Below are positions 35,757 through 47,633 of a DNA stretch of 64,000 nucleotides, in pieces (the stretch's first letter is position 1; every line of letters begins with the position of its first letter). The position numbers and the translations under genes were made by a program. This stretch comes from Pseudooceanicola nanhaiensis DSM 18065 (GTDB taxonomy: Bacteria; Pseudomonadota; Alphaproteobacteria; Rhodobacterales; Rhodobacteraceae), in NCBI RefSeq assembly GCF_000688295.1, contig NZ_JHZF01000013.1:806001-870000 (forward strand), written 5' to 3'. The notes under the pieces were generated by a model. The model was given only the letters and a program-made list of their open reading frames with translations, did not search any database and was not told the DNA's origin.

Positions 35757-36869
35757 TTGGCGGAGTTGTATCTCACCGAACTGGCCCTTTCGCATTTCCG
35801 CTCGCACCGTCGGGCGGCGGTGGCGCTCGACGGGCGGCCGGTGGCGATCTGGGGGCCGAACGGGGCGGGCAAGACCAACCTGATCGAGGCGGTGTCGCTG
35901 TTCTCTCCGGGGCGCGGGCTGCGGCGCGCGGCGGCGGAGGAGATGGCGCGGCGGCCGGAGAGCCTCGGGTGGAGGCTGTCGGGGGTCTTGCGGTCGCTGT
36001 ACCAGCTCCACGAGGTCGAGATCCGGGCAGAGGGCGGCGCATCCCGGCAGGTGAAGATCGACGGGAAGGCGGCGGCGCAGGTGGCTCTGGGCCGGATCGC
36101 CCGCGTGCTCTGGCTGGTGCCCTCGATGGACCGGCTCTGGATCGAGGGGGCCGAGGGACGGCGGCGGTTCCTCGACCGGATGACGCTGTCGTTCTTTCCC
36201 GGCCACGCGGATGTCTCGCTGGCCTATGACAAGGCGATGCGGGAGCGGAACCGGCTGTTGAAGGACATGGTCCGCGACGGCCACTGGTACGTCGCGCTCG
36301 AACGGCAGATGGCCGAGGCAGGCGCGGAGATCACGTGGAACCGGACCCGGGCGCTTGCGATGATCGCCGAGGCGACGCGCGCGGCGGAGACGGCCTTTCC
36401 GGCGCCGGACCTCGCCATGGTCCATCCGGAGGGCGACCTGCCCGAGGGGGCGGAGGACCTGCGGGTGGCGCTCTCCGAAGGACGGACGCGGGACCTCGCG
36501 GCGGGGCGGACGCTGATCGGGGCGCATCGGGTCGACATGGAGGCGCATTGGGCGGCCAAGGGGATCGCGGCGCGGGACGCCTCGACCGGGGAGCAGAAGG
36601 CGCTCCTGATCTCTCTGATCCTTGCGAACGCCCGCGGGCTGGCGCGGGATTTCGGGGCGCCGCCGATCCTGCTGCTGGACGAGGTGGCCGCCCACCTTGA
36701 CGCCGGGCGGCGGGCCGCGCTCTATGACGAGATCTGTGCGCTCGGCGCGCAGGCCTGGATGACAGGGACGGGGCCGGAGCTGTTCTCGGACCTCGGCCCC
36801 CGGGCGCAATACCTGGAAGTGACGGAAAGCGGCGGCGAGAGCGCTGTCGCGGAAAGAGAGGCGCCATGA
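35757..36869 (+). CDS. recF: DNA replication and repair protein RecF
   Basis: The 370-residue SMC-like ATPase loads RecA at gaps with RecO/RecR. It has ELALSHFRSHRRAAV, Walker A GPNGAGKTNLIEA (about 34-46), and the C-terminal signature STGEQKALLISLILA with Walker B PPILLLDEVAAHLDAGRR. The start is a TTG (MAELYLTEL); another TTG three codons later is possible and no ATG fits. The stop overlaps the start of the VOC gene (ATGA), so the two are coupled. Confidence 0.93.
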   Translation: MAELYLTELALSHFRSHRRAAVALDGRPVAIWGPNGAGKTNLIEAVSLFSPGRGLRRAAAEEMARRPESLGWRLSGVLRSLYQLHEVEIRAEGGASRQVKIDGKAAAQVALGRIARVLWLVPSMDRLWIEGAEGRRRFLDRMTLSFFPGHADVSLAYDKAMRERNRLLKDMVRDGHWYVALERQMAEAGAEITWNRTRALAMIAEATRAAETAFPAPDLAMVHPEGDLPEGAEDLRVALSEGRTRDLAAGRTLIGAHRVDMEAHWAAKGIAARDASTGEQKALLISLILANARGLARDFGAPPILLLDEVAAHLDAGRRAALYDEICALGAQAWMTGTGPELFSDLGPRAQYLEVTESGGESAVAEREAP

Positions 36870-37297
36870 CCCCGCAACGCGTGACCCTCATCACCCTCGG
36901 GGTGAGCGACCTGGAACGGTCCCGGAAATTCTACGCCGCGCTCGGGTGGGAGCCGGTGCCGGGCCCGCCGCAGGTGATCTTCTACCGGATGGACGGCATG
37001 GCGCTCGGGCTCTTCGGAGTGAACGCGCTGGCCGACGACCAGGGGCGGCCGGGCGCGCAGCTCGGGACCGGTGCGATGACGCTGGCGCAGAACTTCGCCA
37101 CGGAAGCCGAGGTCGATGCCGCCTTCGAGGCGGCCCTGGAGGCCGGGGCGGAGGCGCTGAAGCGCCCGCAGAAGGTCTTCTGGGGCGGCTATTCGGGGTA
37201 TTACGCGGATCCGGACGGGCATGTCTGGGAACTGGCGATGAACCCCTTCTGGGAGCTCGACGACGCGGGCCGCCTGACGATCCCCGACCCCGAATGA
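36866..37297 (+). CDS. VOC (glyoxalase/bleomycin-resistance fold) family protein
   Basis: The 143-residue product has the paired beta-alpha-beta-beta-beta VOC modules, starting VTLITLGVSDLERSRKFYAALGW and ending GYYADPDGHVWELAMNPFW, with the usual C-terminal Glu metal ligand (WELA). The first-module metal ligand is not obvious, so metal dependence and reaction are unknown. It overlaps recF upstream and the LysE gene downstream by 4 bases each, so all three form one translationally coupled unit. Confidence 0.88.
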   Translation: MTPQRVTLITLGVSDLERSRKFYAALGWEPVPGPPQVIFYRMDGMALGLFGVNALADDQGRPGAQLGTGAMTLAQNFATEAEVDAAFEAALEAGAEALKRPQKVFWGGYSGYYADPDGHVWELAMNPFWELDDAGRLTIPDPE

Positions 37298-37914
37298 CCA
37301 TCACGCCCTCGGAGATCGCCCTCTACGCGGGCGCGCTCGTCATCCTGTTCTTCACGCCCGGCCCCGTCTGGCTGGCGCTCACCGCCCGCGCACTCTCGGG
37401 CGGGTTCAACGCGGCCTGGCCGCTGGCGCTCGGCGTCGTGGTGGGCGATGCGCTCTGGCCGCTGCTGGCGATCCTCGGCGTGTCGTGGATCGTCTCGGTC
37501 TTCGACGGGTTCATGACGGTGCTGCGCCTCGTGGGGGCGGGCATGTTCCTGGTCATGGGAGTCCTGCTGATCCGCAACGCGGACCGGTCGATCGCCGCGG
37601 ATTCGCGACTGACCCGGCCCGGGATGTGGGCGGGCTTCGCGGCGGGGGTGGCGGTGATCCTCGGGAACCCGAAGGCGATCCTGTTCTACATGGGCGTGCT
37701 GCCCGGCTTCTTCGACATCGCCCGGGCGACCGCGCAGGACATGGCGGTGATCATGCTGATCTCGATGATCGTGCCGCTCGTCGGCAACCTCTGCTTCGCG
37801 CTCTTCATCGACCGGATGCGGCGGCTGATGACCTCGGGCACGGCGCTGCGCCGGACCAACCGGATCGCCGGAGCGCTGATGATCGGCGTGGGGCTGATGA
37901 TCCCCTTCCTGTGA
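37294..37914 (+). CDS. LysE/RhtB family amino-acid exporter
   Basis: The 206-residue product has about six membrane helices and the family features FFTPGPVWLALTARALSGGF near the N-terminus and GNPKAILFYMGVLPGFFD in the middle. Such proteins export amino acids or related small molecules with the proton gradient. The substrate cannot be read from sequence. The start ATG overlaps the VOC stop. The frame is open far upstream inside the VOC gene, but that is a shadow. Confidence 0.88.
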   Translation: MTITPSEIALYAGALVILFFTPGPVWLALTARALSGGFNAAWPLALGVVVGDALWPLLAILGVSWIVSVFDGFMTVLRLVGAGMFLVMGVLLIRNADRSIAADSRLTRPGMWAGFAAGVAVILGNPKAILFYMGVLPGFFDIARATAQDMAVIMLISMIVPLVGNLCFALFIDRMRRLMTSGTALRRTNRIAGALMIGVGLMIPFL

Positions 37915-37999
37915 GGCCGCCGGGCCATGGCGCGGCGCGCGTGCCGGCCTGTCCGCATTTGTCATTGGAGCGCGTGGCGCGGGCTTGCTAGGCAGGGGC

Positions 38000-40900
38000 A
38001 TGAAGTTCGTGGCCTTCATGCTGATCCTGCTGCTTCCCGCCGCCGCCCTGGCCGAGCGACGGGTCGCGCTGGTGATCGGGAACGACCGCTACGAGTCGCT
38101 CCGCCCGCTCGCCAATGCAGGTGCCGACGCGGATGCGGTGGCCGATGCGCTGGACGCGCTCGGCTTCGAGGTCTTCCGCGAGCGCGACCGCGACCTGCGC
38201 CGGATGCGGCGCGCGCTGGAGGACCTCGAATACGACGGCGCGGGCGCGGATGTCGCGCTGGTCTATTTCGCCGGGCACGGGTTCGAGGTGGCGGGCGACA
38301 ACCGGCTGCTGGCGATCGACGGCGACAGCAGTTCGGCCGCGGCGCTGATGGGCACGAGCCTGTCGCTGACCGCGATCCGCGAGACCGTGGCCCGGATTGC
38401 CCAGATCGGCATCGTGCTGGTGGACGCCTGCCGCGAGGATCCCTTCGCCGCCTCCGGCGAGGGACGCGGCGGGGCGAGCCTGAAGGGGGGCGCCCTGTCG
38501 GCCGGCTTCGCCCCGGTGGACCGGGAGGCGGGCACGCTCGTCGGCTTCGCGACCGCGCCGGGCGACACCGCATCGGACGGGACGGACGGTCATTCGCCCT
38601 TCGCCGCGGCGCTGGTGCGCCACCTCGGGACGCCGGGGCTCGAGGTGCGCTCGGTCCTGACGCTGGTGCAGCAGGAGGTCTATGACCGCACGGCGGGTGA
38701 CCAGCTGCCCTATGTCGAAAGCGCCCTGCCGCGGCTGTTCTTCGCGGCCGAGGCGAAGGAGGAGCTGCCCGAGCGCGAGCGGCTGCTGCTGGCGATGGCC
38801 GGGTTGAAGCCCGGCCTGCGGGCCGAGGTCGAGGCGGTGGCGGCAGAGGCGGGCGTGCCGCTGGCGCCGCTCTACGGGGCGGTGATAGGGGCCGATCTCG
38901 GCGCTCTCGAAGCGGAGGTGAGGGCGGAGAAGCTGGCGGAGGCGGCGCGGGCCTTCACCGCCACCCGCGACAGATTGCGCCGTCTTTCGGCGGCGGACGG
39001 AGCGGTGGCGGACCAGCGGGACCTGGCGGCGGACCGTCTCCGGCTCGGTGATTTCGGCGGCGCCATGGCGGCGCTCGACCAGGCGGCGGACCTGGACCGC
39101 GACTCCGCCTCGGCGCTCGAGGCGAACCTCGTCGCGCGCCGGGTCTCGGTGGCCGAGACCCTGCAGCTCAAGGCGGGCGTCGCACGGTCCGCGTTGGACT
39201 ACGATACCGCGCGCGAGGCGTTGAAAGAGGCAGCGGCCGTCCTCGACGGCCTGGCCGGGCTCGAGGCGGGGGTCGCGGCGCTCGCCGTCCGCGGCTCCGT
39301 CCTCTCCGATCTGGGCGATCTCGAGCGCGATCTCGGCAACACGAAGGCGGCTCTCGCGGCCTATGTGGACATGTTCGGCGCGGCGATCGACCGGCTCGCG
39401 GGGGCGCCGGACGATCCCGACGCGGCGCGGGGCGTGTTCCTGGCGCGGATGCGGATCGGCGGGATACAGCGCGGGCTCGGCCTGTTGGAAGACGCGCTGG
39501 ACTCGTTCGACGCGGGGTTGACGGCCCTTGGGAATGCCCCGTCGGACGACAAGGTCGGACGCGCACTCGATCTGTGGACGGCGCAGACCAACATCGCCTG
39601 GGTGGCGCATGAAATGGGGCTGATGGACAGCGCCCTGCAGAACCACCGGGATGCCGCAGGAAAGATGCGGGAGGCGCTCGAACGCGCGCCCGGCCGGACC
39701 GATCTGAGAGAGAACCTCGGTCTCAGCCACGAGGGCGCGGGCGATGCGCTCATGGTGATGGGGGAGATTGACGACGCGCTCGAGGCCTACGAGGCGGCGC
39801 GCGACGTCTTTCTCGATCTTCGCGAAGTAGCGGACGACGGGCTTGCGCAGATCGAAAACGTCGGCAGGTCCGCGATGAAGGGGGGTGACGTCTACATGGC
39901 GAAGGACGATCTGCCGCTCGCCGTCGAGCTCTACACGCTGGCGGTCAAGGCGCTGAAGATCGTCCGGGGCAGTGACGCTCATCGGGCCAGCCTGAAAACC
40001 ACGCTGGCCGAGTCGCAGACCGGGTTGGGCGAGGCCAGGTTGAAACAGGGCGATGTGGAGGCTGCCAAGGCGCATTTCGACGAAGCGCTCGGGGTGATCG
40101 AGCCTCTCGTCCGGCGGGCGCAGGACGATATCCGCCATCGCCGCATCCGGGCCGATGTCTTGCTGGGGCACGCGGAGGCCGCGCTTGCGGAAGGCGCGTC
40201 CGAGAGCGCGCTCGACATGCTTGCGCGGGCCGAGGCCGATTTCGAGATGATACGGGCGCGGCAGGGGCTGGGGGTGGCGGACCTTCTCGACGGCATTCGC
40301 CTCAACACCCGGTTGGGCGAGGCGCACGAGCGTCTCGGTCAGCCCGGGCTGGCGGTCGCCGCCCTCGGTTTGGCTGCAGACCATGCCTCGCTGCTGCACA
40401 CCCTGCATCCCACGAACCTGCATTGGCGTGAACGGACGCTCCTTGCCGTCGAGCGCGCAGGGCTCGCGGCGGCACGCACCGCGCACCCGGCGGTGGCGTT
40501 CGAGCAATTCGATAGGCTCGTCGGCTTGCTTGAGGAGGTCGAAGCTGAAGAGCCGGCGGCGGTCGAGCGACGGCGTGACCTCGCGCTGGCCCTCATGCGC
40601 CGCGGCGAAGCGGGCGCGGCCCTTGGCGAAACCGACGGCGTTGCGGAGGATTTCGCCGCCTCGCTCGAGATCCTGCGCCGTCTCATGGCCGAGACGGGGC
40701 GGGTCGACGCGGTCTACTGGGCGGCCTACGCCGAGAGCGGCCTGGCGTTTTTCGAAGCCGGGCGCGGCAACCTCGAAGCGGCTCTGGATCACCACCGGCG
40801 CGGTCTCGGCCTGCGCGAGATGCTGATCGGCCAGCGGCCGGAGGATGCGCATTGGCGCTGGCTGCTCTCGGCGAGCCACGAATTCACGGGCAATGCCCTG

Positions 40901-41200
40901 TTGGAGCTCGGTCGGACCGACGAGGCCGCGGCAGCGTTCCGCGCCTCGGTGGTTCTGCGCGAGGCGCTTGCCGGCGAGTATCCGGACGATCACGAGGTCC
41001 GCCGCGGACTCTTCGCGAGCCGCTTCCAGCTCGCCGAAGCGGGGGTCGATCCGATGGTCAATTACGCCCGTGCGCTGTCCGAGCTGCTGACCATGCGCGC
41101 AGCCGGCCTCCTCGCCGAGGCCGACCTGCCGCTGATCGAGATGACCGAGGCGCGGATGGCGGCTCTGAAGGACGGGCCGGAGCCCGCGGAAAACCCCTAA
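38000..41200 (+). CDS. Secreted caspase-fold (peptidase C14) protein with long TPR array
   Basis: The 1066-residue protein has a Sec signal (MKFVAFMLILLLPAAALA, cleavage after about 18), then a caspase/metacaspase p20-like domain (about 20-235) with RRVALVIGNDRYESLRPLAN and the catalytic pair His93 in FAGHGFE and Cys144 in VDACREDPF. About 800 residues follow of Ala/Leu-rich helical repeats of TPR type (for example GLSHEGAGDALMVMGEIDDA and LKQGDVEAAKAHFDEALGVI). Export points to the periplasm or cell surface. Substrate and role are unknown. It follows lysE by 85 bases and precedes gyrB, which has its own promoter. Confidence 0.87.
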   Translation: MKFVAFMLILLLPAAALAERRVALVIGNDRYESLRPLANAGADADAVADALDALGFEVFRERDRDLRRMRRALEDLEYDGAGADVALVYFAGHGFEVAGDNRLLAIDGDSSSAAALMGTSLSLTAIRETVARIAQIGIVLVDACREDPFAASGEGRGGASLKGGALSAGFAPVDREAGTLVGFATAPGDTASDGTDGHSPFAAALVRHLGTPGLEVRSVLTLVQQEVYDRTAGDQLPYVESALPRLFFAAEAKEELPERERLLLAMAGLKPGLRAEVEAVAAEAGVPLAPLYGAVIGADLGALEAEVRAEKLAEAARAFTATRDRLRRLSAADGAVADQRDLAADRLRLGDFGGAMAALDQAADLDRDSASALEANLVARRVSVAETLQLKAGVARSALDYDTAREALKEAAAVLDGLAGLEAGVAALAVRGSVLSDLGDLERDLGNTKAALAAYVDMFGAAIDRLAGAPDDPDAARGVFLARMRIGGIQRGLGLLEDALDSFDAGLTALGNAPSDDKVGRALDLWTAQTNIAWVAHEMGLMDSALQNHRDAAGKMREALERAPGRTDLRENLGLSHEGAGDALMVMGEIDDALEAYEAARDVFLDLREVADDGLAQIENVGRSAMKGGDVYMAKDDLPLAVELYTLAVKALKIVRGSDAHRASLKTTLAESQTGLGEARLKQGDVEAAKAHFDEALGVIEPLVRRAQDDIRHRRIRADVLLGHAEAALAEGASESALDMLARAEADFEMIRARQGLGVADLLDGIRLNTRLGEAHERLGQPGLAVAALGLAADHASLLHTLHPTNLHWRERTLLAVERAGLAAARTAHPAVAFEQFDRLVGLLEEVEAEEPAAVERRRDLALALMRRGEAGAALGETDGVAEDFAASLEILRRLMAETGRVDAVYWAAYAESGLAFFEAGRGNLEAALDHHRRGLGLREMLIGQRPEDAHWRWLLSASHEFTGNALLELGRTDEAAAAFRASVVLREALAGEYPDDHEVRRGLFASRFQLAEAGVDPMVNYARALSELLTMRAAGLLAEADLPLIEMTEARMAALKDGPEPAENP

Positions 41201-41216
41201 ATCTTGTGTCCGCGAC

Positions 41217-43849
<2,633 letters not shown>

Positions 43850-43852
43850 ATG

Positions 43853-44773
43853 TCAGTCAGCCGCCTCGTCGAAGTAACCCTCGTCAATCTGCTTGATATG
43901 CAGCACATCTTTGTCGCGGCACCCGATATTGTACTTGATCATCAGCTTAGCGAGTTGCGGGCCGTCGATAAGCACGATACGCGATCCCAAATCCTTGGCT
44001 GTCTGTTCCGCCGAGCCCGTGAAGTGCGACGTGGTCACGAAGATGCCCTTCGTTGCCTTCTTGATGCTCAAAGCGCCGTAGAAGTCGCGAATATCTCCGG
44101 GACCAACGCTGTTCGCGGGACCGTAACGCTTCGCTTGAAGATAGATTTGGTCAACTCCAAGTGGGTCTTGGTCAATGACACCGTCCACACCGTTGTCGCC
44201 CGATTGGCCGAGCGCGCGCCCTGCATCCTCCGACGTGCCGCCGTATCCCATTGCAATAAGTAGGTCCACAATCAAATTCTCGAAGAAAATAGGCGACGCC
44301 GAACGCACATAATCGAGCAGGTTTGCGGCAAGGGCCGCATCCAATTTCTTATGCGCCGACTGCAAATTTTCGTCGGGTGTATTGGCGGGGATTTCGGTTT
44401 CCACCTGGACGACTGTTTCTTCGTCATTCCCTTTGCCGCGTAATTTGAACTCTTGAAACTCTTCGAATTTCTCCAGATATTTAGCGTCTAGCGAAATAGT
44501 TGGGTCGTCCAATATCGACTCCCCGCGATCTGTTAACTCATACCAGCCGCGCCGGATGTTTCGCAGCAATCCCGCCTGTTTCATATACGAGCGTGCCCAA
44601 TGAACGCGGTTTGCAATCGTCGTCTGCTTTCCGCTTGGCAGCATCTGCTGGCGCTCTTGTTCGGTCAATTCGAGGCGGTCCGAAATCTCTTCGACCACGT
44701 CGGAAATTTTGCGTGGCTCGTTTCGAGCGCACTCCAATACTGGGCGCATAAGCGACTGGTAGTCAGGGATCAT
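43853..44773 (-). CDS. mrr: Mrr-type restriction endonuclease
   Basis: The 306-residue protein has an N-terminal winged-helix domain (about 1-90, with NRVHWARSYMKQAGLLRNIRRGWYELTDRG) and a C-terminal PD-(D/E)xK-like nuclease domain of the Mrr family, with Glu165 (FFENLIVDLL), Asp197 (DNGVDGVI) and the Mrr-typical QAK (213-215). Mrr cuts modified foreign DNA (type IV restriction). Base composition is visibly more AT-rich than its neighbours, with codons ending in A/T frequent, which suggests recent transfer. It stands alone without a methylase and is convergent to gyrB. Confidence 0.9.
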   Translation of the reverse strand: MIPDYQSLMRPVLECARNEPRKISDVVEEISDRLELTEQERQQMLPSGKQTTIANRVHWARSYMKQAGLLRNIRRGWYELTDRGESILDDPTISLDAKYLEKFEEFQEFKLRGKGNDEETVVQVETEIPANTPDENLQSAHKKLDAALAANLLDYVRSASPIFFENLIVDLLIAMGYGGTSEDAGRALGQSGDNGVDGVIDQDPLGVDQIYLQAKRYGPANSVGPGDIRDFYGALSIKKATKGIFVTTSHFTGSAEQTAKDLGSRIVLIDGPQLAKLMIKYNIGCRDKDVLHIKQIDEGYFDEAAD

Positions 44774-45213
44774 ACTGGCTCATCTCAAAATTCTTTGTGT
44801 GCATCTTACGGCGGCAAGCGACGCGAATAAACCGCGGATGTGCAAAGCGGTACCCAACACAACCCAGTCTGCACCTGCTTTCCGAGTTTGGTCAGTGAGT
44901 GTGACCAATTATCGCTATTTGCCAATGCATCCTCTAGCGGCCTCAGTCTGGGTGCTGACACTATTCCCGCAACGAGCGGCGGCTTCGATGGGCCGCAACG
45001 TAGCATCAAGGGCATCGATCAAGGTCCGGAATGGGCCGACCGCGACGTCCCGATAGGGTGGACGGATCCCGGTCATCCGCTGCGTCGTCTGCGAACGGCA
45101 GCATCTGCCGGAAGTCGAATTCCAGGCAATGCTCGGAATGGCCCGCGTCGAAGGTGCGGCCTCGCTGTGCGCTCGGGAACCCGTTTCCATGACGACCGCT
45201 GGACGAGGGGCAA
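44774..45213. other. Gap between mrr and the acyl-CoA synthetase, no gene recognised
   Basis: The 440 bases start with the AT-rich composition of mrr and become GC-rich toward 45000. Short open frames exist on both strands, but none has a family resemblance, a ribosome-binding site and a sensible start together. The region must hold the mrr promoter. Its patchwork composition fits the edge of an inserted segment. Confidence 0.4.
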
Positions 45214-45229
45214 CATTCTCGTCAGTATG
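45214..45229. promoter_or_regulatory. Predicted TetR operator copy 1, upstream of acyl-CoA synthetase
   Basis: CATTCTCGTCAGTATG matches the 16-bp inverted repeat found upstream of the livG and SDR operons (best form CATACTTTCAAGTATG). The right half-site AGTATG is exact. It ends 19 bases before the ATG of the synthetase and overlaps a TATGTT sequence (45226-45231) that could be the -10 box. Confidence 0.6.
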
Positions 45230-45248
45230 TTTCGGGGAGGAGTGACCC

Positions 45249-46841
45249 ATGATCGAGACTACGTGCGCGGCTCTCGACCGCGACCGGGCGGTTCTGCGGA
45301 ACCTTGTCGACAAGCACGCGAAGGCGCAGCCGGATGCCCCTTTCGTGGCGTTTCACGGCGGCGAAACCTGGACCTATGCCCAATTGCGCGATCGTGTGCG
45401 GCGGAGGGCTGCAGCGTTGGCGGTCGCCGGAGTGGGGCGGGGCGACCCCGTTCTCACCTTCCTGGGCAATGGACCGGACCTGCTGGTGACATGGTTCGCG
45501 ATCAACTACCTCGGCGGGATCTATGTCCCGCTCAACACCGCGCTGCTCGGGCGGCCATTGGCGCATGTGCTCGCGGATGCCGGTGCCCGGGTGATCGTGG
45601 CGCGGCCCGATCTCGCTGCGCGTCTCGCCGACGTCCCCGCGGGATCGGTCGAGACGGTCCTGCTGCGTGGAGAAGGGCTGCAGCCGAGCCTGCCGGGCCT
45701 CTCGTGCCGCACGCTGGTCGACCCGCCGGACGACGGGGACCTGCCGGAGCTGGGTCAGCCGATCCAGCCGTGGGACACGCAAGCGATCATGTATACATCG
45801 GGGACGACGGGGAACGCGAAGGGGGTCCTGTCGTCGTACACCCAGCTCTATACCATGGGGCCGGATGCCTTCGACGATGTCCGCGACGATGACCGGTGCA
45901 TGATCTGCGGGCCGATCTTCCACTGCGGATCGACACTCTATGTCTACGCCATGCTGGCGCGGGGGCTGTCCATCGGGATGATGGCGGAGTTCAAGACGGA
46001 CCAGTTCTGGGACGCTGTCCGGGAAACCGGCAGCACCTACTGCCTCCTGCTCGGCGTGATGGCGAGTTTCCTTCTGAAGGCACCGGCGACCCCGGCAGAT
46101 CGCGATCACATGCTGCGCAAGGTGTTCATCGTGCCGTTCGGGGAAGATGGTCCCGCGTTCGCGGACCGTTTCGGCACGGAGGTCTGGACGATCTACAACA
46201 TGACCGAGATCGCCAGCCCGCTGCATGCGGGGCCCGGGATCACCGAGAAGGGGCTGGCAGGGACACCGCGGGAGTGGTGGGAATGCCGGGTGGTGGACGA
46301 GAACGACATCGAGCTGCCGCGCGGCGAGGTGGGTGAGCTGGTGGTGCGCTCCTCACGTCCCTGGGCAATGATGAAGGGGTACCACAACAACCCCGCGGCC
46401 ACGGCCGAGGCGATGCGCAACGGGTGGTTCCACACGGGCGACAGCTTCCGCCGGGATCAGGACGGACGGTTCTATTTCGTCGATCGCCTGAAGGATGTCA
46501 TCCGGCGCCGAGGTGAGAACATTTCGTCCTTCGCGCTCGAAGGCGAGGTGCTCCTCCACCCGGATGTCCGGGAATGTGCCGCCGTGGCGGTGCCCAGCGA
46601 ACATGGCGAGGACGAGGTGCTGATCTGCGTGACCCCGATCGAGGGCCGGACCATCGACCCCGGGGAGGTGATCGCCGATCTTGCCGGACGGCTGCCGAAG
46701 TTCATGGTTCCACGCTATCTGCGCGTCATGGCTGACCTGCCAAAGACTGCCTCGGGCAAGGTGCAGAAGCACGTCATGCGGTCAGAGGGCATCACGCCGG
46801 ACACGGTGGACCATGCGGCGGTCCTGCGCGGCGCGGGTTGA
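45249..46841 (+). CDS. Acyl-CoA synthetase (AMP-forming), CaiC/FadD-like
   Basis: The 530-residue adenylating enzyme has the A3 motif YTSGTTGNAKG (182-192), YNMTEIASP, the GWFHTGDSFRRDQDGRFYFVDR block, RRRGENISSF and the C-terminal catalytic lysine in KTASGKVQK. It would activate a carboxylate as its CoA thioester. Overall it resembles crotonobetaine/carnitine-CoA ligases, but the substrate is not predictable. GGGGAGGAG lies 7 bases upstream of the ATG. It is followed after 8 bases by tetR and shares the 16-bp operator with a transporter operon and an oxygenase operon, suggesting it activates an acid made by those enzymes. Confidence 0.9.
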   Translation: MIETTCAALDRDRAVLRNLVDKHAKAQPDAPFVAFHGGETWTYAQLRDRVRRRAAALAVAGVGRGDPVLTFLGNGPDLLVTWFAINYLGGIYVPLNTALLGRPLAHVLADAGARVIVARPDLAARLADVPAGSVETVLLRGEGLQPSLPGLSCRTLVDPPDDGDLPELGQPIQPWDTQAIMYTSGTTGNAKGVLSSYTQLYTMGPDAFDDVRDDDRCMICGPIFHCGSTLYVYAMLARGLSIGMMAEFKTDQFWDAVRETGSTYCLLLGVMASFLLKAPATPADRDHMLRKVFIVPFGEDGPAFADRFGTEVWTIYNMTEIASPLHAGPGITEKGLAGTPREWWECRVVDENDIELPRGEVGELVVRSSRPWAMMKGYHNNPAATAEAMRNGWFHTGDSFRRDQDGRFYFVDRLKDVIRRRGENISSFALEGEVLLHPDVRECAAVAVPSEHGEDEVLICVTPIEGRTIDPGEVIADLAGRLPKFMVPRYLRVMADLPKTASGKVQKHVMRSEGITPDTVDHAAVLRGAG

Positions 46842-46849
46842 GGTGATCC

Positions 46850-47494
46850 ATGACGGAGGGTCCCGGCAAGTCCCTGGCGCGCAGGAAGAAGGGCTGGCGC
46901 AAGGACGAGATCATCGCGGCGGCGGCGGAGTGCTTCATGCGCCACGGCTACCAGTCTACCACGGTCGATGACGTGGCCGCGCGGCTGGGGTGCACGAAAG
47001 GCCGAATCTACCACTACTACGCGTCCAAGACGGACCTCTTCTTCGACGTCCATCGCGAAGGCATGGACCGGCTCTTCACGGCGCTGGCGCCGGCCATGGC
47101 CGTCCCCGGCGACGGGCTGACGGTGCTCGAGGCGATGTGCCTGGCCCATGCCCAGGCCATGCTGGAGCACCACACTTTCGAAAACGTCGTGGCCCAGGGC
47201 GTGCACATGCACAGGTTCGACGGGGCCACGCCCGAGCACAAGGTTGCAGTGCAGGACCTGATCGACAGCCGGGACACCTTCGAGTGGCATTTCAAGCAGG
47301 CGATCCGTCGTGCGATCGACGACGGCTCCCTGCGCGACGTCGACGTGGCCGTGACGGCGAAGGTCATCCTCGGGGCGCTGCAGTGGACGCTCTACTGGTA
47401 CCGGCCGGCCAAGGGCGACACCGCGCGAACCCGCGCCGGACTGGCGCAAAAACTCGTCGATCCGCTGATCGAGGGCCTGCGTCCACGTGATTGA
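46850..47494 (+). CDS. TetR family transcriptional regulator
   Basis: The 214-residue protein has an N-terminal TetR helix-turn-helix (about 18-64; AAAECFMRHGYQSTTVDDVA, then RLGCTKGRIYHYYASKTDLFF) preceded by a basic stretch SLARRKKGWRK, and an all-helical ligand-binding domain. The sequence resembles the acyl-CoA- or lipid-responsive TetR proteins near fatty-acid activation genes. It follows the acyl-CoA synthetase in the same operon. I propose that it binds the 16-bp repeat CATACTTTCAAGTATG present before its own operon, before livG and before the SDR gene, with the CoA ester or its precursor as inducer. The binding is inferred, not shown. Confidence 0.9.
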   Translation: MTEGPGKSLARRKKGWRKDEIIAAAAECFMRHGYQSTTVDDVAARLGCTKGRIYHYYASKTDLFFDVHREGMDRLFTALAPAMAVPGDGLTVLEAMCLAHAQAMLEHHTFENVVAQGVHMHRFDGATPEHKVAVQDLIDSRDTFEWHFKQAIRRAIDDGSLRDVDVAVTAKVILGALQWTLYWYRPAKGDTARTRAGLAQKLVDPLIEGLRPRD

Positions 47495-47552
47495 TCCACT
47501 GGCGGTGGACAGACGATTCATTCGCGTTGGCTGATCTTTGGCAGCACGCGAA

Positions 47553-47581
47553 TTGACAAGCAAAAGAACGGTGCATACCGT
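47553..47581 (+). promoter_or_regulatory. Promoter of the livGFKHM-type operon
   Basis: TTGACA (47553-47558, a perfect -35) and TACCGT (47576-47581) are separated by 17 bases. The TetR-type operator begins 9 bases after the -10 box, so it would cover the transcription start. Confidence 0.55.
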
Positions 47582-47589
47582 GGGGGAAA

Positions 47590-47605
47590 CATACTTTCAA
47601 GTATG
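47590..47605. promoter_or_regulatory. Predicted TetR operator copy 2, upstream of livG
   Basis: CATACTT-TC-AAGTATG is a perfect 7-bp inverted repeat with a 2-base centre. It is the best copy of the motif also present at 45214-45229 and 52426-52441. Its position over the expected transcription start fits repression. Confidence 0.7.
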
Positions 47606-47633
47606 CTTTTGACCCTTGGGAGGAGGTCGGCGA

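Noticed and set aside
44767-44775. CATACTGG half-site at the mrr start
   Set aside because: Only six bases of one arm match, with no opposing arm, so it is within chance expectation.
44840-45892. 350-codon frame running from the mrr flank into the acyl-CoA synthetase
   Set aside because: Its second half is an out-of-frame reading of the synthetase gene. The first part has no family match or ribosome-binding site.
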